From positions 1-64,000 of the forward strand of contig JAXMEQ010000013.1 of the NCBI GenBank assembly GCA_046348225.1: DNA of 64,000 nucleotides, read 5' to 3'. Numbering within the stretch: position 1 is the stretch's first letter; each line of letters begins with the position of its first letter. The notes beneath the pieces were generated by a model, which did no database searches, was not told the origin of the DNA, and worked only from the letters and a program-made list of their open reading frames with translations. Shown here in pieces: positions 7,796 to 16,470 of the stretch. This DNA is from JAXMEQ01 sp046348225 (GTDB lineage: Bacteria > Pseudomonadota > Gammaproteobacteria > Burkholderiales > Burkholderiaceae_C). The position numbers and the translations under genes were made by a program.

Positions 7796-10591
7796 TCAGG
7801 CGGCCTGTCGCAGCGTGATCACGCCCCGTACCAGCCGGCGCAGTTCGGGCACGCAACTGCCACAGTTGGTGCCGCACTGCAATGCGCCCTGCAGTGACGC
7901 CAGGCGCTGGTCTTCGCTGCCACGGGTACCGGCCAGGTGGGCCTGGATGGCGGGCTCGCTCACATTGAAGCAGGTGCAGACCTGGCGACCGCGCGACTGC
8001 ACGGCCACGGGGGCGCTGGCGCCCGGCAGCAGCAGCAGCCGGCCATAGGCCTGCGCGGGCAGCTCGTCCTGCAGCAGGGTCTTGATCCAGGCCTCGGCCC
8101 GGGTGTCACCAGCCAGCACAAAGCCCTCGAGCTGGGCCTGCTCGCCCTGGCGCACCAGGCGCATGACGCGGTGCTGCCCCTTCTTTTTGTCGGCGTAGCG
8201 CAGCGTGTCGGCCCCTGCCAGGCCGAGCATCCCTTCAATGCGGGCCAGCACTTCGCCGGGTGGGGCTTCGTAGCTGGCCGCGCGGAACAGCACACCGCTG
8301 CGTTCGCGGCCGAACGGCACGCAGCTGGCAAACGGGAACAGGGCCATCAGCGGCTTGAGCGCTTCACGCGCGGCCAGTGCCTCGCCTTCCGGCAGCCACG
8401 CCACGCCCAGCAAGGCCCAGGGCAACTCGGCGCGCAGCACCTTCACGGCCGCGTGCTTGAGTTCGGGCTGCCTGGAGCTGGGGCAGTATGCGGGCGACGT
8501 GAGTGCGTTGACCCCCGCCAGCCGTTCACCCGTGCTGGCGCAGCCGCTCAGGTACTCCGGGCCCCAGTGCATGGCCATGAAGACCTGGCCCAGCCCCATG
8601 TCAGTGCTGGCCTGCACCGGCACCACGATGGAGCCACGTCGGCTGGTCACGTGCACCAGCTCGCCGTCCTTCAGGCCGCGGCGCTGCATGTCCTGCAGGT
8701 TCATCTGGACGGCAGGTTCCGCCACATGGCCGAACAGCCGGCCCAGTGTGCCGGTGCGGCTCATGCCGTGCCAGTGGTCGCGCAGCCGGCCTGTGCCCAG
8801 GCTGAACGGGTAGCGGGCATCGCGCGGTTCGGCCACCGGCTTCCAGGCCAGCGCCGCAAAGCGGGCCTTGCCGTCGGCGGTGGGGAACACGCCGTCTTCG
8901 TACAGCCTGGCCTTGCCTTGCGCCTCACCAGGCCGCATGGGCCATTGCAGGGGGGAGGCCTCGAGCGCTGCGTAGCTCATGCCGGTGATGTCCAGGTCGC
9001 GGCCGCGAGTGGATTCGCGGTGTTCGTTCCAGACGGCTTCCACGCCCAAGGCCGGGTCGATCACGGAGTAGGGGAACAGGGTGGGGGCGCCCGGCCGGAG
9101 CCGCGCCTCCAGCCGTTGCGCGAATTCCGTGGCAATCACCCAGTCGTGGCGGGTGCTGCCCGGCGCTGGCACAGCCGGGCGCACGCGGCTGATGCGCCGC
9201 TCGCTGTTGGTCACGGTGCCGGTTTTCTCGCCCCAGGTGGTGGCGGGCAGCAACAGGTCGGCAAATTCGCAGGTGGCGGTGGTGGCAAACGCCTCCTGCA
9301 CGACCACCAGTTCGGCCTGCTGCAGCGCGCGCCGCACCGTGGCCTGATCCGGCATGGACTGGGCCGGATTGGTGCAGGCAATCCACAGTGCCTTGATCTC
9401 GCCGTCGGCCGCCGCCTGGAACATCTCCACCGCCGTCTTGCCGGGCTTGTCCGGCACCGACGGCACACCCCAGAGGGCCGCCACTTCGGCGCGGTGCTCC
9501 GGGTTGGCCATGTCGCGGTGGGCGCTGAGCAGGTTGGCCAGGCCGCCCACTTCACGCCCGCCCATGGCATTGGGCTGCCCCGTGAGCGAAAACGGTCCGG
9601 CCCCCGGCCGGCCGATCTGGCCGGTGGCCAGGTGCAGGTTGATCAGGGCGGCGTTCTTGGCCGTGCCGCTGCTGGACTGGTTGAGGCCCTGGCAGTACAG
9701 GCTCAGCGTGGCGGGCGAGGTGGCGAACCAGCGCGCCGCAGTGAACAGGTCTTCCTTCTTCAGGCCACAGGTCTGGGCCACCAAGTCGGGGGTGCAGTCG
9801 CGTACCAGCGCCTTGAGATCGTCGAAGCCGGTGGTGTGGGCAGCGATGTAGCGCGCGTCGGTCCAGCCTTCCCACAGCATGATGTGCAGCAGTCCGTTGA
9901 ACAGCATCACGTCGGTGCCGGGCTGCAGGGGCAAAAACAGGTCGGCCGCTTCGGCGGTGTCGGTGCGGCGCGGGTCGGCCACGATGATCTTCATGGCCGG
10001 GTTGGCGGCGCGTGCGTCTTCGATGCGGCGAAACAGCACCGGATGCGCCCAGGCGGTGTTGCTGCCGGCAATGAACAGGCACTGCGCGTGGGCCAGGTCG
10101 TCGTAGCAGGCCGGTGGCGCGTCGGCACCCAGCGTGAGCTTGTAGCCCGCCACCGCACTGCTCATGCACAGGCGGGAGTTGGTGTCCACATTGTTGGTGC
10201 CCAGCAGGCCTTTGGCCAGCTTGTTGAAGACGTAGTAGTCCTCGGTGAGCAACTGGCCGCTGATGTAGAAGCCCACCGCGTCGGGGCCATGATCCTGCAC
10301 CACTTGGGCGAACTTGCCGGCCGCCTGGTCGAGCGCTGAATCCCAGCCGATGCGCTGGGGCACCTCGCCACGCTGCGCGCGGCGCATCGGGTGCAACAGG
10401 CGGGCCTGGCGCGTGACGGGCTGGGAAGCGGTCAGGTGCAGGCTGCTGCCTTTGCTGCACAGGCGGCCAAAGTTGGCCGGGTGGTCCGGGTCGCCCCGCA
10501 CGCCGGTGATCTGGTCGCCCTGCGACTCGATGATCACGCCGCAGCCCACGCCACAGTAGGGGCAGGTGGAGCGGGTCTCGCGCAGGGTCAT
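7796..10591 (-). CDS. nasA: Assimilatory nitrate reductase catalytic subunit
   Basis: A 931-aa molybdoenzyme reducing nitrate to nitrite in the cytoplasm. The N-terminus has the [4Fe-4S] ligands C10, C13, C17 and C45 (CPYCGVGCG...LCSKG). The likely molybdenum ligand is C142 in NSRLCMSSAV. Bis-MGD domains follow, including GSNTAWAHPVLFRR and the C-terminal molydopterin-dinucleotide-binding stretch around GRLRDHWHGMSRTG. The last 60 residues are a BFD-like [2Fe-2S] domain (C872, C874, C910, C913), as in Klebsiella NasA-type enzymes. The ATG overlaps the nirD stop (ATGA). No signal peptide is present. Electrons probably come from a partner not visible in the window. Confidence 0.95.
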   Translation of the reverse strand: MTLRETRSTCPYCGVGCGVIIESQGDQITGVRGDPDHPANFGRLCSKGSSLHLTASQPVTRQARLLHPMRRAQRGEVPQRIGWDSALDQAAGKFAQVVQDHGPDAVGFYISGQLLTEDYYVFNKLAKGLLGTNNVDTNSRLCMSSAVAGYKLTLGADAPPACYDDLAHAQCLFIAGSNTAWAHPVLFRRIEDARAANPAMKIIVADPRRTDTAEAADLFLPLQPGTDVMLFNGLLHIMLWEGWTDARYIAAHTTGFDDLKALVRDCTPDLVAQTCGLKKEDLFTAARWFATSPATLSLYCQGLNQSSSGTAKNAALINLHLATGQIGRPGAGPFSLTGQPNAMGGREVGGLANLLSAHRDMANPEHRAEVAALWGVPSVPDKPGKTAVEMFQAAADGEIKALWIACTNPAQSMPDQATVRRALQQAELVVVQEAFATTATCEFADLLLPATTWGEKTGTVTNSERRISRVRPAVPAPGSTRHDWVIATEFAQRLEARLRPGAPTLFPYSVIDPALGVEAVWNEHRESTRGRDLDITGMSYAALEASPLQWPMRPGEAQGKARLYEDGVFPTADGKARFAALAWKPVAEPRDARYPFSLGTGRLRDHWHGMSRTGTLGRLFGHVAEPAVQMNLQDMQRRGLKDGELVHVTSRRGSIVVPVQASTDMGLGQVFMAMHWGPEYLSGCASTGERLAGVNALTSPAYCPSSRQPELKHAAVKVLRAELPWALLGVAWLPEGEALAAREALKPLMALFPFASCVPFGRERSGVLFRAASYEAPPGEVLARIEGMLGLAGADTLRYADKKKGQHRVMRLVRQGEQAQLEGFVLAGDTRAEAWIKTLLQDELPAQAYGRLLLLPGASAPVAVQSRGRQVCTCFNVSEPAIQAHLAGTRGSEDQRLASLQGALQCGTNCGSCVPELRRLVRGVITLRQAA

Positions 10592-10971
10592 GCCAGCGCG
10601 GTGCGTCGGGCGGGGCCCGCGACCGGACGGGTCAGGTCGGTGGCGTGGGTGGCGAGCTCGTTCGCGTCCAGGTACACCGCACCGTCGCGCACGGCCACGG
10701 CAAAGCGCGGCGTGCAGCCCTCGTCGGGCGCCCGGGCACAGCCGTCCTGCAGCCCGATGTTCCAGTTGTGCAACGGGCAGGCCACCGCTTCGCCGTGCAC
10801 GATGCCCTGGCTCAGCGGGCCGCCCTTGTGCGGGCAGCGGTCCAGCAGGGCAAACACCTTGTCCTCGGCCGTGCGGAACACCGCGATATCCAGCCCCACG
10901 GGGCGCGCCACGCGGCGTGAGCCCAGCACCGGGATGTCGTCCACGCGGCAAATGACTTTCCACTCACTCAT
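10588..10971 (-). CDS. nirD: Nitrite reductase small subunit NirD
   Basis: A 127-aa Rieske-like subunit of NADH-dependent assimilatory nitrite reductase. Unlike the E. coli protein, it keeps the full Rieske ligand set: C46-x-H48 (CPHKGGPLS) and C65-xx-H68 (CPLHNW). It starts 12 nt after the nirB stop and overlaps nasA by 4 nt, so the three are translated from one mRNA. Confidence 0.95.
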   Translation of the reverse strand: MSEWKVICRVDDIPVLGSRRVARPVGLDIAVFRTAEDKVFALLDRCPHKGGPLSQGIVHGEAVACPLHNWNIGLQDGCARAPDEGCTPRFAVAVRDGAVYLDANELATHATDLTRPVAGPARRTALA

Positions 10972-10983
10972 CTTCTTGTCTCC

Positions 10984-13434
10984 TCAGGCCACCGTCAGCG
11001 GGGCAAACTGGCGTGTGTCCACCGCTGCCTTGTCCATTTCAAACCAGGGGTCGGGCTCGCCATCGAGCGCGAACTGCAGTTGTTCCCACAGCGCCTTGCG
11101 GCCTTCGTGGTCGTCCAGGATGCGCTTCTTCACGTAGTCCAGGCCCACGCGGTTGACGTAGTGCACCGTGCGCTCCAGGTACCAGCCTTCCTGGCGGTAC
11201 AGCTCGCAGAAGGCGCCGGTGTACTCCAGCACCTCGGCGGCTGTCTTGAGCTTGACGAAGAAGTGCGCCACCTCGGTCTTGATGCCACCGTTGCCGGCGA
11301 TGTACATCTCCCAGCCGCTGTCCACGCCGATGATGCCCACGTCCTTGATGCCGGCCTCGGCGCAGTTGCGCGGGCAGCCGCTGACGGCGAACTTGACCTT
11401 GTGCGGGGCGTACATGCGCCACATGGCGCGCTCCAGGTCCTTGCCCATCTGCGTGCTGTCCTGCGTGCCCATGCGGCACCACTCGCTGCCCACGCAGGTC
11501 TTCACCGTGCGCAATGCCTTGGCATACGCGTGGCCGCTGGGCATGCCGATGTCCTTCCACACATGGGGCAGGTCTTCCTTCTTCACGCCCAGCAGGTCGA
11601 TGCGCTGGCCGCCGGTGACCTTGACGGTGGGAATCTTGTACTTGTCCACCGCGTCCGCAATGCGACGCAGCTCGCTGGCGGTGGTTTCGCCGCCCCACAT
11701 GCGGGGGATCACGCTGTAGGTGCCGTCCTTCTGGATGTTGGCGTGGCTGCGCTCGTTGATGAAGCGGCTTTGCGGGTCGTCCTTCGCCTCCTTGGGCCAG
11801 GTGCTGATCAGGTAGTAGTTGACGGCCGGACGGCAGCTGGCGCAGCCATTGGGCGTCTTCCAGTCCAGCGCCTTGAACACATCGGTGATGGTCAGCAGCT
11901 TGCGGCCGTCGGGCAGCGGCGTCCGGATGGCGTCGCGCACCGCCTGGTGCCCGTGGTCGGTGCAGCCGCACATGGCCTTGAGCTTGGGCGTGGCGGAATA
12001 GTCCCCCCCGGCGGTGAACATCAGGATCTGCTCGACCAGGCCTGTGCAGGAGCCGCAGGACGCGCTGGCCTTGGTGTGCTTGCGCACCTCGTCCAGCGTG
12101 AACAGGCCCTTTTCCTTGATGGCCTTGCAGATGCTGCCCTTGTTGACGCCGTTGCAGCCGCAGACTTCGGCGTCGTCGGGCATGGTGGCGGCCTTGCTGT
12201 GGCCCTCGTGGCCCGTGTCGCCGATATTGGACTCACCGAACATCAGCTTGTCGCGGATGTCGCTGACGCTGCGGCCGTCGCGCAGCAGCTTGAAGTACCA
12301 GCTGCCGTCCACGGTGTCGCCGTACAGGCAGGCACCCACCAGCTTGTCGTCCTTGATCACCAGCTTCTTGTAGACGCCGCCGAACGGGTCGCTCATGACA
12401 ATTTCTTCGGTGCCCTCGCCGCCCTGGAAGTCGCCGGCCGAGAACAGGTCGATGCCCGTGACCTTGAGCTTGGTGGAGGTGAGCGAGCCGGTGTAGCGGC
12501 CAATGCCGAACTGCGCCAGGTGGTTGGCCGCCACCTTGGCCTGCTCGAACAGGGGCGCGACCAGCCCGTAGGCAATGCCGCGGTGGGCGGCACACTCGCC
12601 CACGCTGTAAATTCGCGCGTCGGTCACGGTCTGCATGGTGTCGTTGACCACGATGCCGCGGTTCACATGCAGCCGGGCCTTTTCGGCCAGCTCGGTGTTG
12701 GGGCGGATGCCCACCGCCATGACCACCAGGTCCGTGTCAATCTCGGTGCCGTCCTTGAACTGGACGGCCCGCACCCGCCCGGCCTCATTGCCCAGCAGCG
12801 CCTGCGTCTGGGCGCCGATCATGAACTTCAGGCCGCGCGCTTCCAGCGACTTCTGCAGCAGCTTGCCAGCCACGTCGTCCAGCTGGCGCTCCATGAGCCA
12901 GGGCATCACATGCACCACGGTCACGTCCATGCCGCGTTTCATCAGGCCGTTGGCGGCCTCCAGGCCCAGCAGGCCGCCGCCAATCACCACCGCCTTCCTG
13001 TACTTCGCTGCGGTCTCGATCATGGTGTTGGTGTCGGCGATGTCGCGGTAGGCGATCACGCCCTGCAGCTCCTTGCCCGGCACCGGCAGGATGAACGGGT
13101 TGGAGCCGGTGCACAGCAGCAGACGGTCGTACTCGGCCTCGGTGCCGTCGTCGGCGCGCACCACGCGCTTGACCCGGTCAATCTCCATCACCTTCTTGCC
13201 GGCATGCAGCGTGATGTGGTTGTCGGTGTACCAGTCCCAGGAGTTGAGCACGATCTCGTCCAGCGTCTGCTCGCCGGCCAGCACGGGCGACAGCAGGATG
13301 CGGTTGTAGTTGGGGTGGGGCTCGGCCCCGAACACGGTGATGTCGTACAGCTCCGGGCTGATCTTCAGCAGCTCCTCCAGGGTGCGGACACCGGCCATGC
13401 CGTTGCCCACCATCACCAGCTTCATTTTCTTCAT
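10984..13434 (-). CDS. nirB: Nitrite reductase [NAD(P)H] large subunit NirB
   Basis: An 816-aa cytoplasmic enzyme that reduces nitrite to ammonium using NAD(P)H. Domains in order: FAD/NAD-binding (residues 4-320, with VMVGNGMAG and VVIGGGLLGLEAA), a first BFD-like [2Fe-2S] site (C425, C427, C460, C463), a second BFD-like site (C489, C491, C531, C534), then the ferredoxin-like and siroheme/[4Fe-4S] region with C647, C653, C687 and C691 (TCVGSEWC and SGCPRNC). I start at MKKMKLVMVG because GGAGAAG sits a few bases upstream; 13 in-frame codons further upstream overlap cheX. Its siroheme depends on CobA, encoded downstream. Confidence 0.96.
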   Translation of the reverse strand: MKKMKLVMVGNGMAGVRTLEELLKISPELYDITVFGAEPHPNYNRILLSPVLAGEQTLDEIVLNSWDWYTDNHITLHAGKKVMEIDRVKRVVRADDGTEAEYDRLLLCTGSNPFILPVPGKELQGVIAYRDIADTNTMIETAAKYRKAVVIGGGLLGLEAANGLMKRGMDVTVVHVMPWLMERQLDDVAGKLLQKSLEARGLKFMIGAQTQALLGNEAGRVRAVQFKDGTEIDTDLVVMAVGIRPNTELAEKARLHVNRGIVVNDTMQTVTDARIYSVGECAAHRGIAYGLVAPLFEQAKVAANHLAQFGIGRYTGSLTSTKLKVTGIDLFSAGDFQGGEGTEEIVMSDPFGGVYKKLVIKDDKLVGACLYGDTVDGSWYFKLLRDGRSVSDIRDKLMFGESNIGDTGHEGHSKAATMPDDAEVCGCNGVNKGSICKAIKEKGLFTLDEVRKHTKASASCGSCTGLVEQILMFTAGGDYSATPKLKAMCGCTDHGHQAVRDAIRTPLPDGRKLLTITDVFKALDWKTPNGCASCRPAVNYYLISTWPKEAKDDPQSRFINERSHANIQKDGTYSVIPRMWGGETTASELRRIADAVDKYKIPTVKVTGGQRIDLLGVKKEDLPHVWKDIGMPSGHAYAKALRTVKTCVGSEWCRMGTQDSTQMGKDLERAMWRMYAPHKVKFAVSGCPRNCAEAGIKDVGIIGVDSGWEMYIAGNGGIKTEVAHFFVKLKTAAEVLEYTGAFCELYRQEGWYLERTVHYVNRVGLDYVKKRILDDHEGRKALWEQLQFALDGEPDPWFEMDKAAVDTRQFAPLTVA

Positions 13435-13450
13435 CGTCTTCTCCACAGCG

Positions 13451-13906
13451 TCATTTCTTTTCCATGTCGACACAGACCACGGCCGGCTGGTGGTTCCAGC
13501 GCAGCGTGATGACGTAGGGGTGGCGGCGCACGCGCGAGCGCGAACCCGTGGCGCCCTGCAGCTTCACCGGCACCGAAATGTTCAGCTCCGGCCCCAGCGT
13601 CTTGCGGGCGTTGCCGCCCAGGGTGTTGGCGATCTCGCCCACGGCGTCGAGCAGGTTGCCGTCCGACATGTCGGTCTCGTGCTGCAGCAGTAGCAGTTCG
13701 CGCAGCAGGCGCGGCGGCATCGACACGATCACCTGGCCGTTGTAGCTGCCGGTGAAGGACACGATGCCATTGAACTCGTAGCCCTCCACGTCGCCGGTGC
13801 CGAGGAAAGCCGATGTGATCTGCGGCTCCTGGCCCGTGGTGGTCTTGAAGTAGTGGCGGACCGAGTCCACAAACATCTTGAGCTCGTTTTCGTTCAGGGT
13901 GTCCAT
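13451..13906 (-). CDS. cheX: CheX-like chemotaxis phosphatase domain protein
   Basis: A 151-aa single-domain protein of the CheX/CheC-type fold. It contains the family core GYEFNGIVSFTGSYNGQVIVSMP followed by DGNLLDAVGEIANTLGGNARKTLG, where the E-xx-N pattern (EIAN) is the catalytic signature of CheX-type CheY-P phosphatases. It lies 11 nt after the CheY-like receiver gene and 16 nt before nirB, all on the same strand. I infer it dephosphorylates that receiver. Its placement in a nitrate assimilation operon is unusual. Confidence 0.8.
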   Translation of the reverse strand: MDTLNENELKMFVDSVRHYFKTTTGQEPQITSAFLGTGDVEGYEFNGIVSFTGSYNGQVIVSMPPRLLRELLLLQHETDMSDGNLLDAVGEIANTLGGNARKTLGPELNISVPVKLQGATGSRSRVRRHPYVITLRWNHQPAVVCVDMEKK

Positions 13907-13917
13907 GGCGCGGTCTT

Positions 13918-14289
13918 TCAGTGGACGTCGGCCACGTCGAGCAGCGCCAGGCGCAGTTCGTCGTCGCTGAACGGCTTGGCCACAAATCCGCGCGCCCCCA
14001 GGCGCAGCGCCGCGATCGCGGTGGATTTGTCGCTCAGGGCGCTGACCACGAGGATGTTGATGCGCGGGAACAGCTGGATCAGTGCCTGGATGCACTCGAT
14101 GCCGTCCATTTCGGGCATGGTCAGGTCCATGGTCACCACCTCGGGCTGGGTGGCTTTGGCGATGCGCACCGCTTCGGCGCCGTTGCGGGCCAGGCCGACG
14201 ATGGACACGCCCGACAGCGCACCGGTCTGCACCACGCGCGAGATGCGGGATCGGATCATGTTGGAGTCGTCAACGATAAGCAGTCGCAT
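13918..14289 (-). CDS. Single-domain CheY-like response regulator
   Basis: A 123-aa stand-alone receiver domain with no output domain. The acidic pair D7/D8 (LLIVDDS), phosphoacceptor D55 (VTMDLTMPEMDG), S83 (VVSALS) and K105 (VAKPF) are all in place. It starts 7 nt after the kinase gene stop and is followed by cheX after 11 nt. The likely phosphodonor is the HPt-bearing kinase next door. The target is unknown; a flagellar or pilus motor or another receiver-binding protein are possible, but nothing in the window shows which. Confidence 0.88.
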   Translation of the reverse strand: MRLLIVDDSNMIRSRISRVVQTGALSGVSIVGLARNGAEAVRIAKATQPEVVTMDLTMPEMDGIECIQALIQLFPRINILVVSALSDKSTAIAALRLGARGFVAKPFSDDELRLALLDVADVH

Positions 14290-14296
14290 GGCGTGT

Positions 14297-16423
14297 TCAG
14301 GCGAACCTGATCCGGAATTCCGTGAACTGGCCGGGCGTGGAGGTCAGCATCATCCGGGCGCCGAGCCGCTGCACATTGGCCTGCACCACATCCAGGCCCA
14401 CCCCGCGGCCGGCGTGCAGCGTGAGTGCCGGAGCTGTAGAGAAGCCGGGCTTGAAGATGTGGGCAATGATCTGGCGCTCATTGAAACTGTCGAGCTGCTG
14501 GGCCGTGTACCAGCCCAGCGCCAGCAGTCGCTGGCGCACCCGGGCGGCCGACAGGCCGCAACCGTCGTCGCGCACGGACAGCGTCCACTCGGTTTCGCCG
14601 CGCACCAGCTCCACCTGCACCTTGCCTGCAGCGTCCTTGCCCGTGGCCTGGCGCTCGGGGGGCGCTTCGATGCCGTGCACCACGGCGTTGCGGGCCAGCT
14701 GGACAGCGATCTCGCGCACCAGGTCGCGGGCGTCCGGTTCCAGATCGCTCTGGCTGCCCATGCGGACCACGGCCTGCACCTGCTTGCCGGTGTCGGCTGC
14801 CGCTTCGCGCAGCAGCCGTTCCAGGGCGTCGTTGATGGGCTCCACCGGCTCGGCGCCGGCGGCGGCCGGCCGCTGGATGCCGGTCAGGCCGCGCAGCGCG
14901 GAAATCTTGTTGAGAAGGTCTTCCAGCGGCATCGGCAGGGCCAGCAGGGCGTCGCCCACATTGCCGCTGCTGCCACCGGTGTCACGGATGCGCTGCAGCT
15001 CGTTTTCGAAGCTGTGGGCCTGGGCGGCCAGGGTGTCTAGGCCGAGTGTGGCCGCGTCGCCCTTGAGGGCATGGACGCGGCGGCAGGCCTCGTTCACGGC
15101 CTTGAGGATCGCCGCTTCGCCCTGGGCCGACGAGGTGCTGCGCAGCAGGTCATTGACTTCCAGCAGGCCACGCTCGGCGCGCTGCACAAACTGGCGCAGC
15201 ATGGCCGGGTCGGCGTCAAACGCCTTGAGCAGCATCGCAAACTCCTTTTGCGAGCGCTGGCGTTCCCCCGTGAGCTTGGCTTCCAGCTCCATGCGGGCCG
15301 TGATGTCCTGCACCGTGACCAGCAGGTGGCGCACGGTGTCGCCTTCCTGCACCCGGTTGAAGTGAAATGACAGGTAGCGCCGCTGGTTCTGCCCCAGCCG
15401 GTTGCGGACCTGGACTTCCACTTCCGACAGCGGGTTGATGCCCTGGACCAGCGCTTCCTTGACGTGGGGCGAGAACAGCAGCTCCACATAGTCGCGTGCA
15501 TCGGCCAGCGCCTTTTCCGACACCAGGGTCGCCAGCAGGGCAAAAAAGTTGTCACCCGGCCGGAGGGTGCGGCCAAACAGGTCGTGGGCCGACTTGGACA
15601 GCTGCGAGCCGAGCCGGTGGTCCGGCGTCATCAGGAACAGGCCTTCGCGCACGCTCACCAGGATTTCGCGGTTTTCCTCGTTGGCGGCCTCAATGGCTTC
15701 GTCGGACGTGCGCAGCCGGCGCAGGAACTTGAACAGGATGAACGCAAAGTTCAGCAGCGCCAGCACAATGCCGCCGGTCTGCACCATGCGCAGGGTGGTG
15801 GCGCGGTCCGAGGCCACGGCTTCCAGTGCCGTGGTCAGCTCGTTCATCAGGCCCAGCAGCTTGAGGTTGTTGGTGCGGGCGTAGTCCACCGCAGCCTGTA
15901 GTTCTGCGTCGGTGGCGGAGCCGGACAGCACCGGGGCGACCAGCTGCTGGTAGGGCGTCCACAAGGCCTGCGCCTTGGCCAGGATGTCGGCGGCGCGTGG
16001 CCCCTCGGCCGGCTGCAACCAGACCGGTTTGCCGTCGCCGCCGGGCACGGTGGCGCCGTTCTGGAAGCCTTTGAGTGTCGCGTCGAACAGCCGCACCGCG
16101 GCCGCCAGCTCGTCCAGCTCTGGGCCGGCGGCCACGCCCTTGGCGCGTGCGGCATCCACCGACAGGATGGCCTTGGCGGTGCGCTGGGAAAGCATGCGCT
16201 GCCGGCCCGACAGGTTGATGCCCACCGCGTCCTGCGCGATCTGGAACGAGGTGTAGAAATTCAGCACCAGCACGCCCAGGTCAAACAGCAGGAAGAACCC
16301 CACCGCGATGATGATTTCGCGGTACTTCCCGAAGGCAAACCGGCCTCCAGCCCGCTTCGGTGCTGCGTGAGGCGCTATTCTTTTTGTAGCGACGCTGGCG
16401 GGTGCGCTGAGTACGGCTGTCAT
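14297..16423 (-). CDS. CheA-like sensor kinase with PilJ-type periplasmic sensor
   Basis: A 708-aa membrane kinase. Cytoplasmic tail 1-37; TM1 about 38-58; periplasmic domain 59-214 starting QDAVGINLSGRQRMLSQRTAKAIL, the hallmark of PilJ_N domains and similar to the P-box of NarX nitrate sensors; TM2 about 215-234; a PAS-like segment about 250-375; an HPt-type helix with H451 in RRVHALKGDAATLGL; then a CheA-type ATPase with N box LARNAVVHGIE (577-586), DDGCG (619-623) and GRGVGLDVV (672-680). There is no HisKA domain and no CheW-like C-terminus. The ATG is backed by AGGAGGGAG. Residues 11-20 of the tail are encoded by a dispersed palindromic repeat. Located 37 nt after nrtD, so probably part of the nitrate operon; I infer nitrate or nitrite sensing. 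Confidence 0.82.
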   Translation of the reverse strand: MTAVLSAPASVATKRIAPHAAPKRAGGRFAFGKYREIIIAVGFFLLFDLGVLVLNFYTSFQIAQDAVGINLSGRQRMLSQRTAKAILSVDAARAKGVAAGPELDELAAAVRLFDATLKGFQNGATVPGGDGKPVWLQPAEGPRAADILAKAQALWTPYQQLVAPVLSGSATDAELQAAVDYARTNNLKLLGLMNELTTALEAVASDRATTLRMVQTGGIVLALLNFAFILFKFLRRLRTSDEAIEAANEENREILVSVREGLFLMTPDHRLGSQLSKSAHDLFGRTLRPGDNFFALLATLVSEKALADARDYVELLFSPHVKEALVQGINPLSEVEVQVRNRLGQNQRRYLSFHFNRVQEGDTVRHLLVTVQDITARMELEAKLTGERQRSQKEFAMLLKAFDADPAMLRQFVQRAERGLLEVNDLLRSTSSAQGEAAILKAVNEACRRVHALKGDAATLGLDTLAAQAHSFENELQRIRDTGGSSGNVGDALLALPMPLEDLLNKISALRGLTGIQRPAAAGAEPVEPINDALERLLREAAADTGKQVQAVVRMGSQSDLEPDARDLVREIAVQLARNAVVHGIEAPPERQATGKDAAGKVQVELVRGETEWTLSVRDDGCGLSAARVRQRLLALGWYTAQQLDSFNERQIIAHIFKPGFSTAPALTLHAGRGVGLDVVQANVQRLGARMMLTSTPGQFTEFRIRFA
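16361..16391. repeat. Dispersed palindromic repeat, copy in kinase N-terminus
   Basis: TGCTGCGTGAGGCGCTAT, then TCTTTTTG and TAGCG. It is the inverse orientation of the copies at 7.3 and 27.8 kb and encodes SVATKRIAPHAA just after the start of the sensor kinase. Confidence 0.75.
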
Positions 16424-16450
16424 GGTTTCTCCCTCCTGGTCGGCATGGCG

Positions 16451-16470
16451 GGCGGCAGGTTCAGGCCGCC
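16451..16470. other. GC-rich stem-loop between nrtD and the kinase gene
   Basis: GGCGGC and GCCGCC pair across an 8-nt loop that contains the nrtD stop codon. There is no U-run, so it is more likely an mRNA-stability or processing hairpin than a terminator. It could make transporter mRNA more abundant than downstream mRNA. Confidence 0.4.

Noticed and set aside
7937..10339. An 800-codon open frame antisense to nasA
   Set aside because: High third-position GC removes stop codons from the opposite strand; the product has no recognisable domain and nasA is a complete, conserved gene.
11080..13509. An 809-codon open frame antisense to nirB
   Set aside because: Same cause; its low-complexity Ala/Val/His/Gln composition is typical of antisense shadows.
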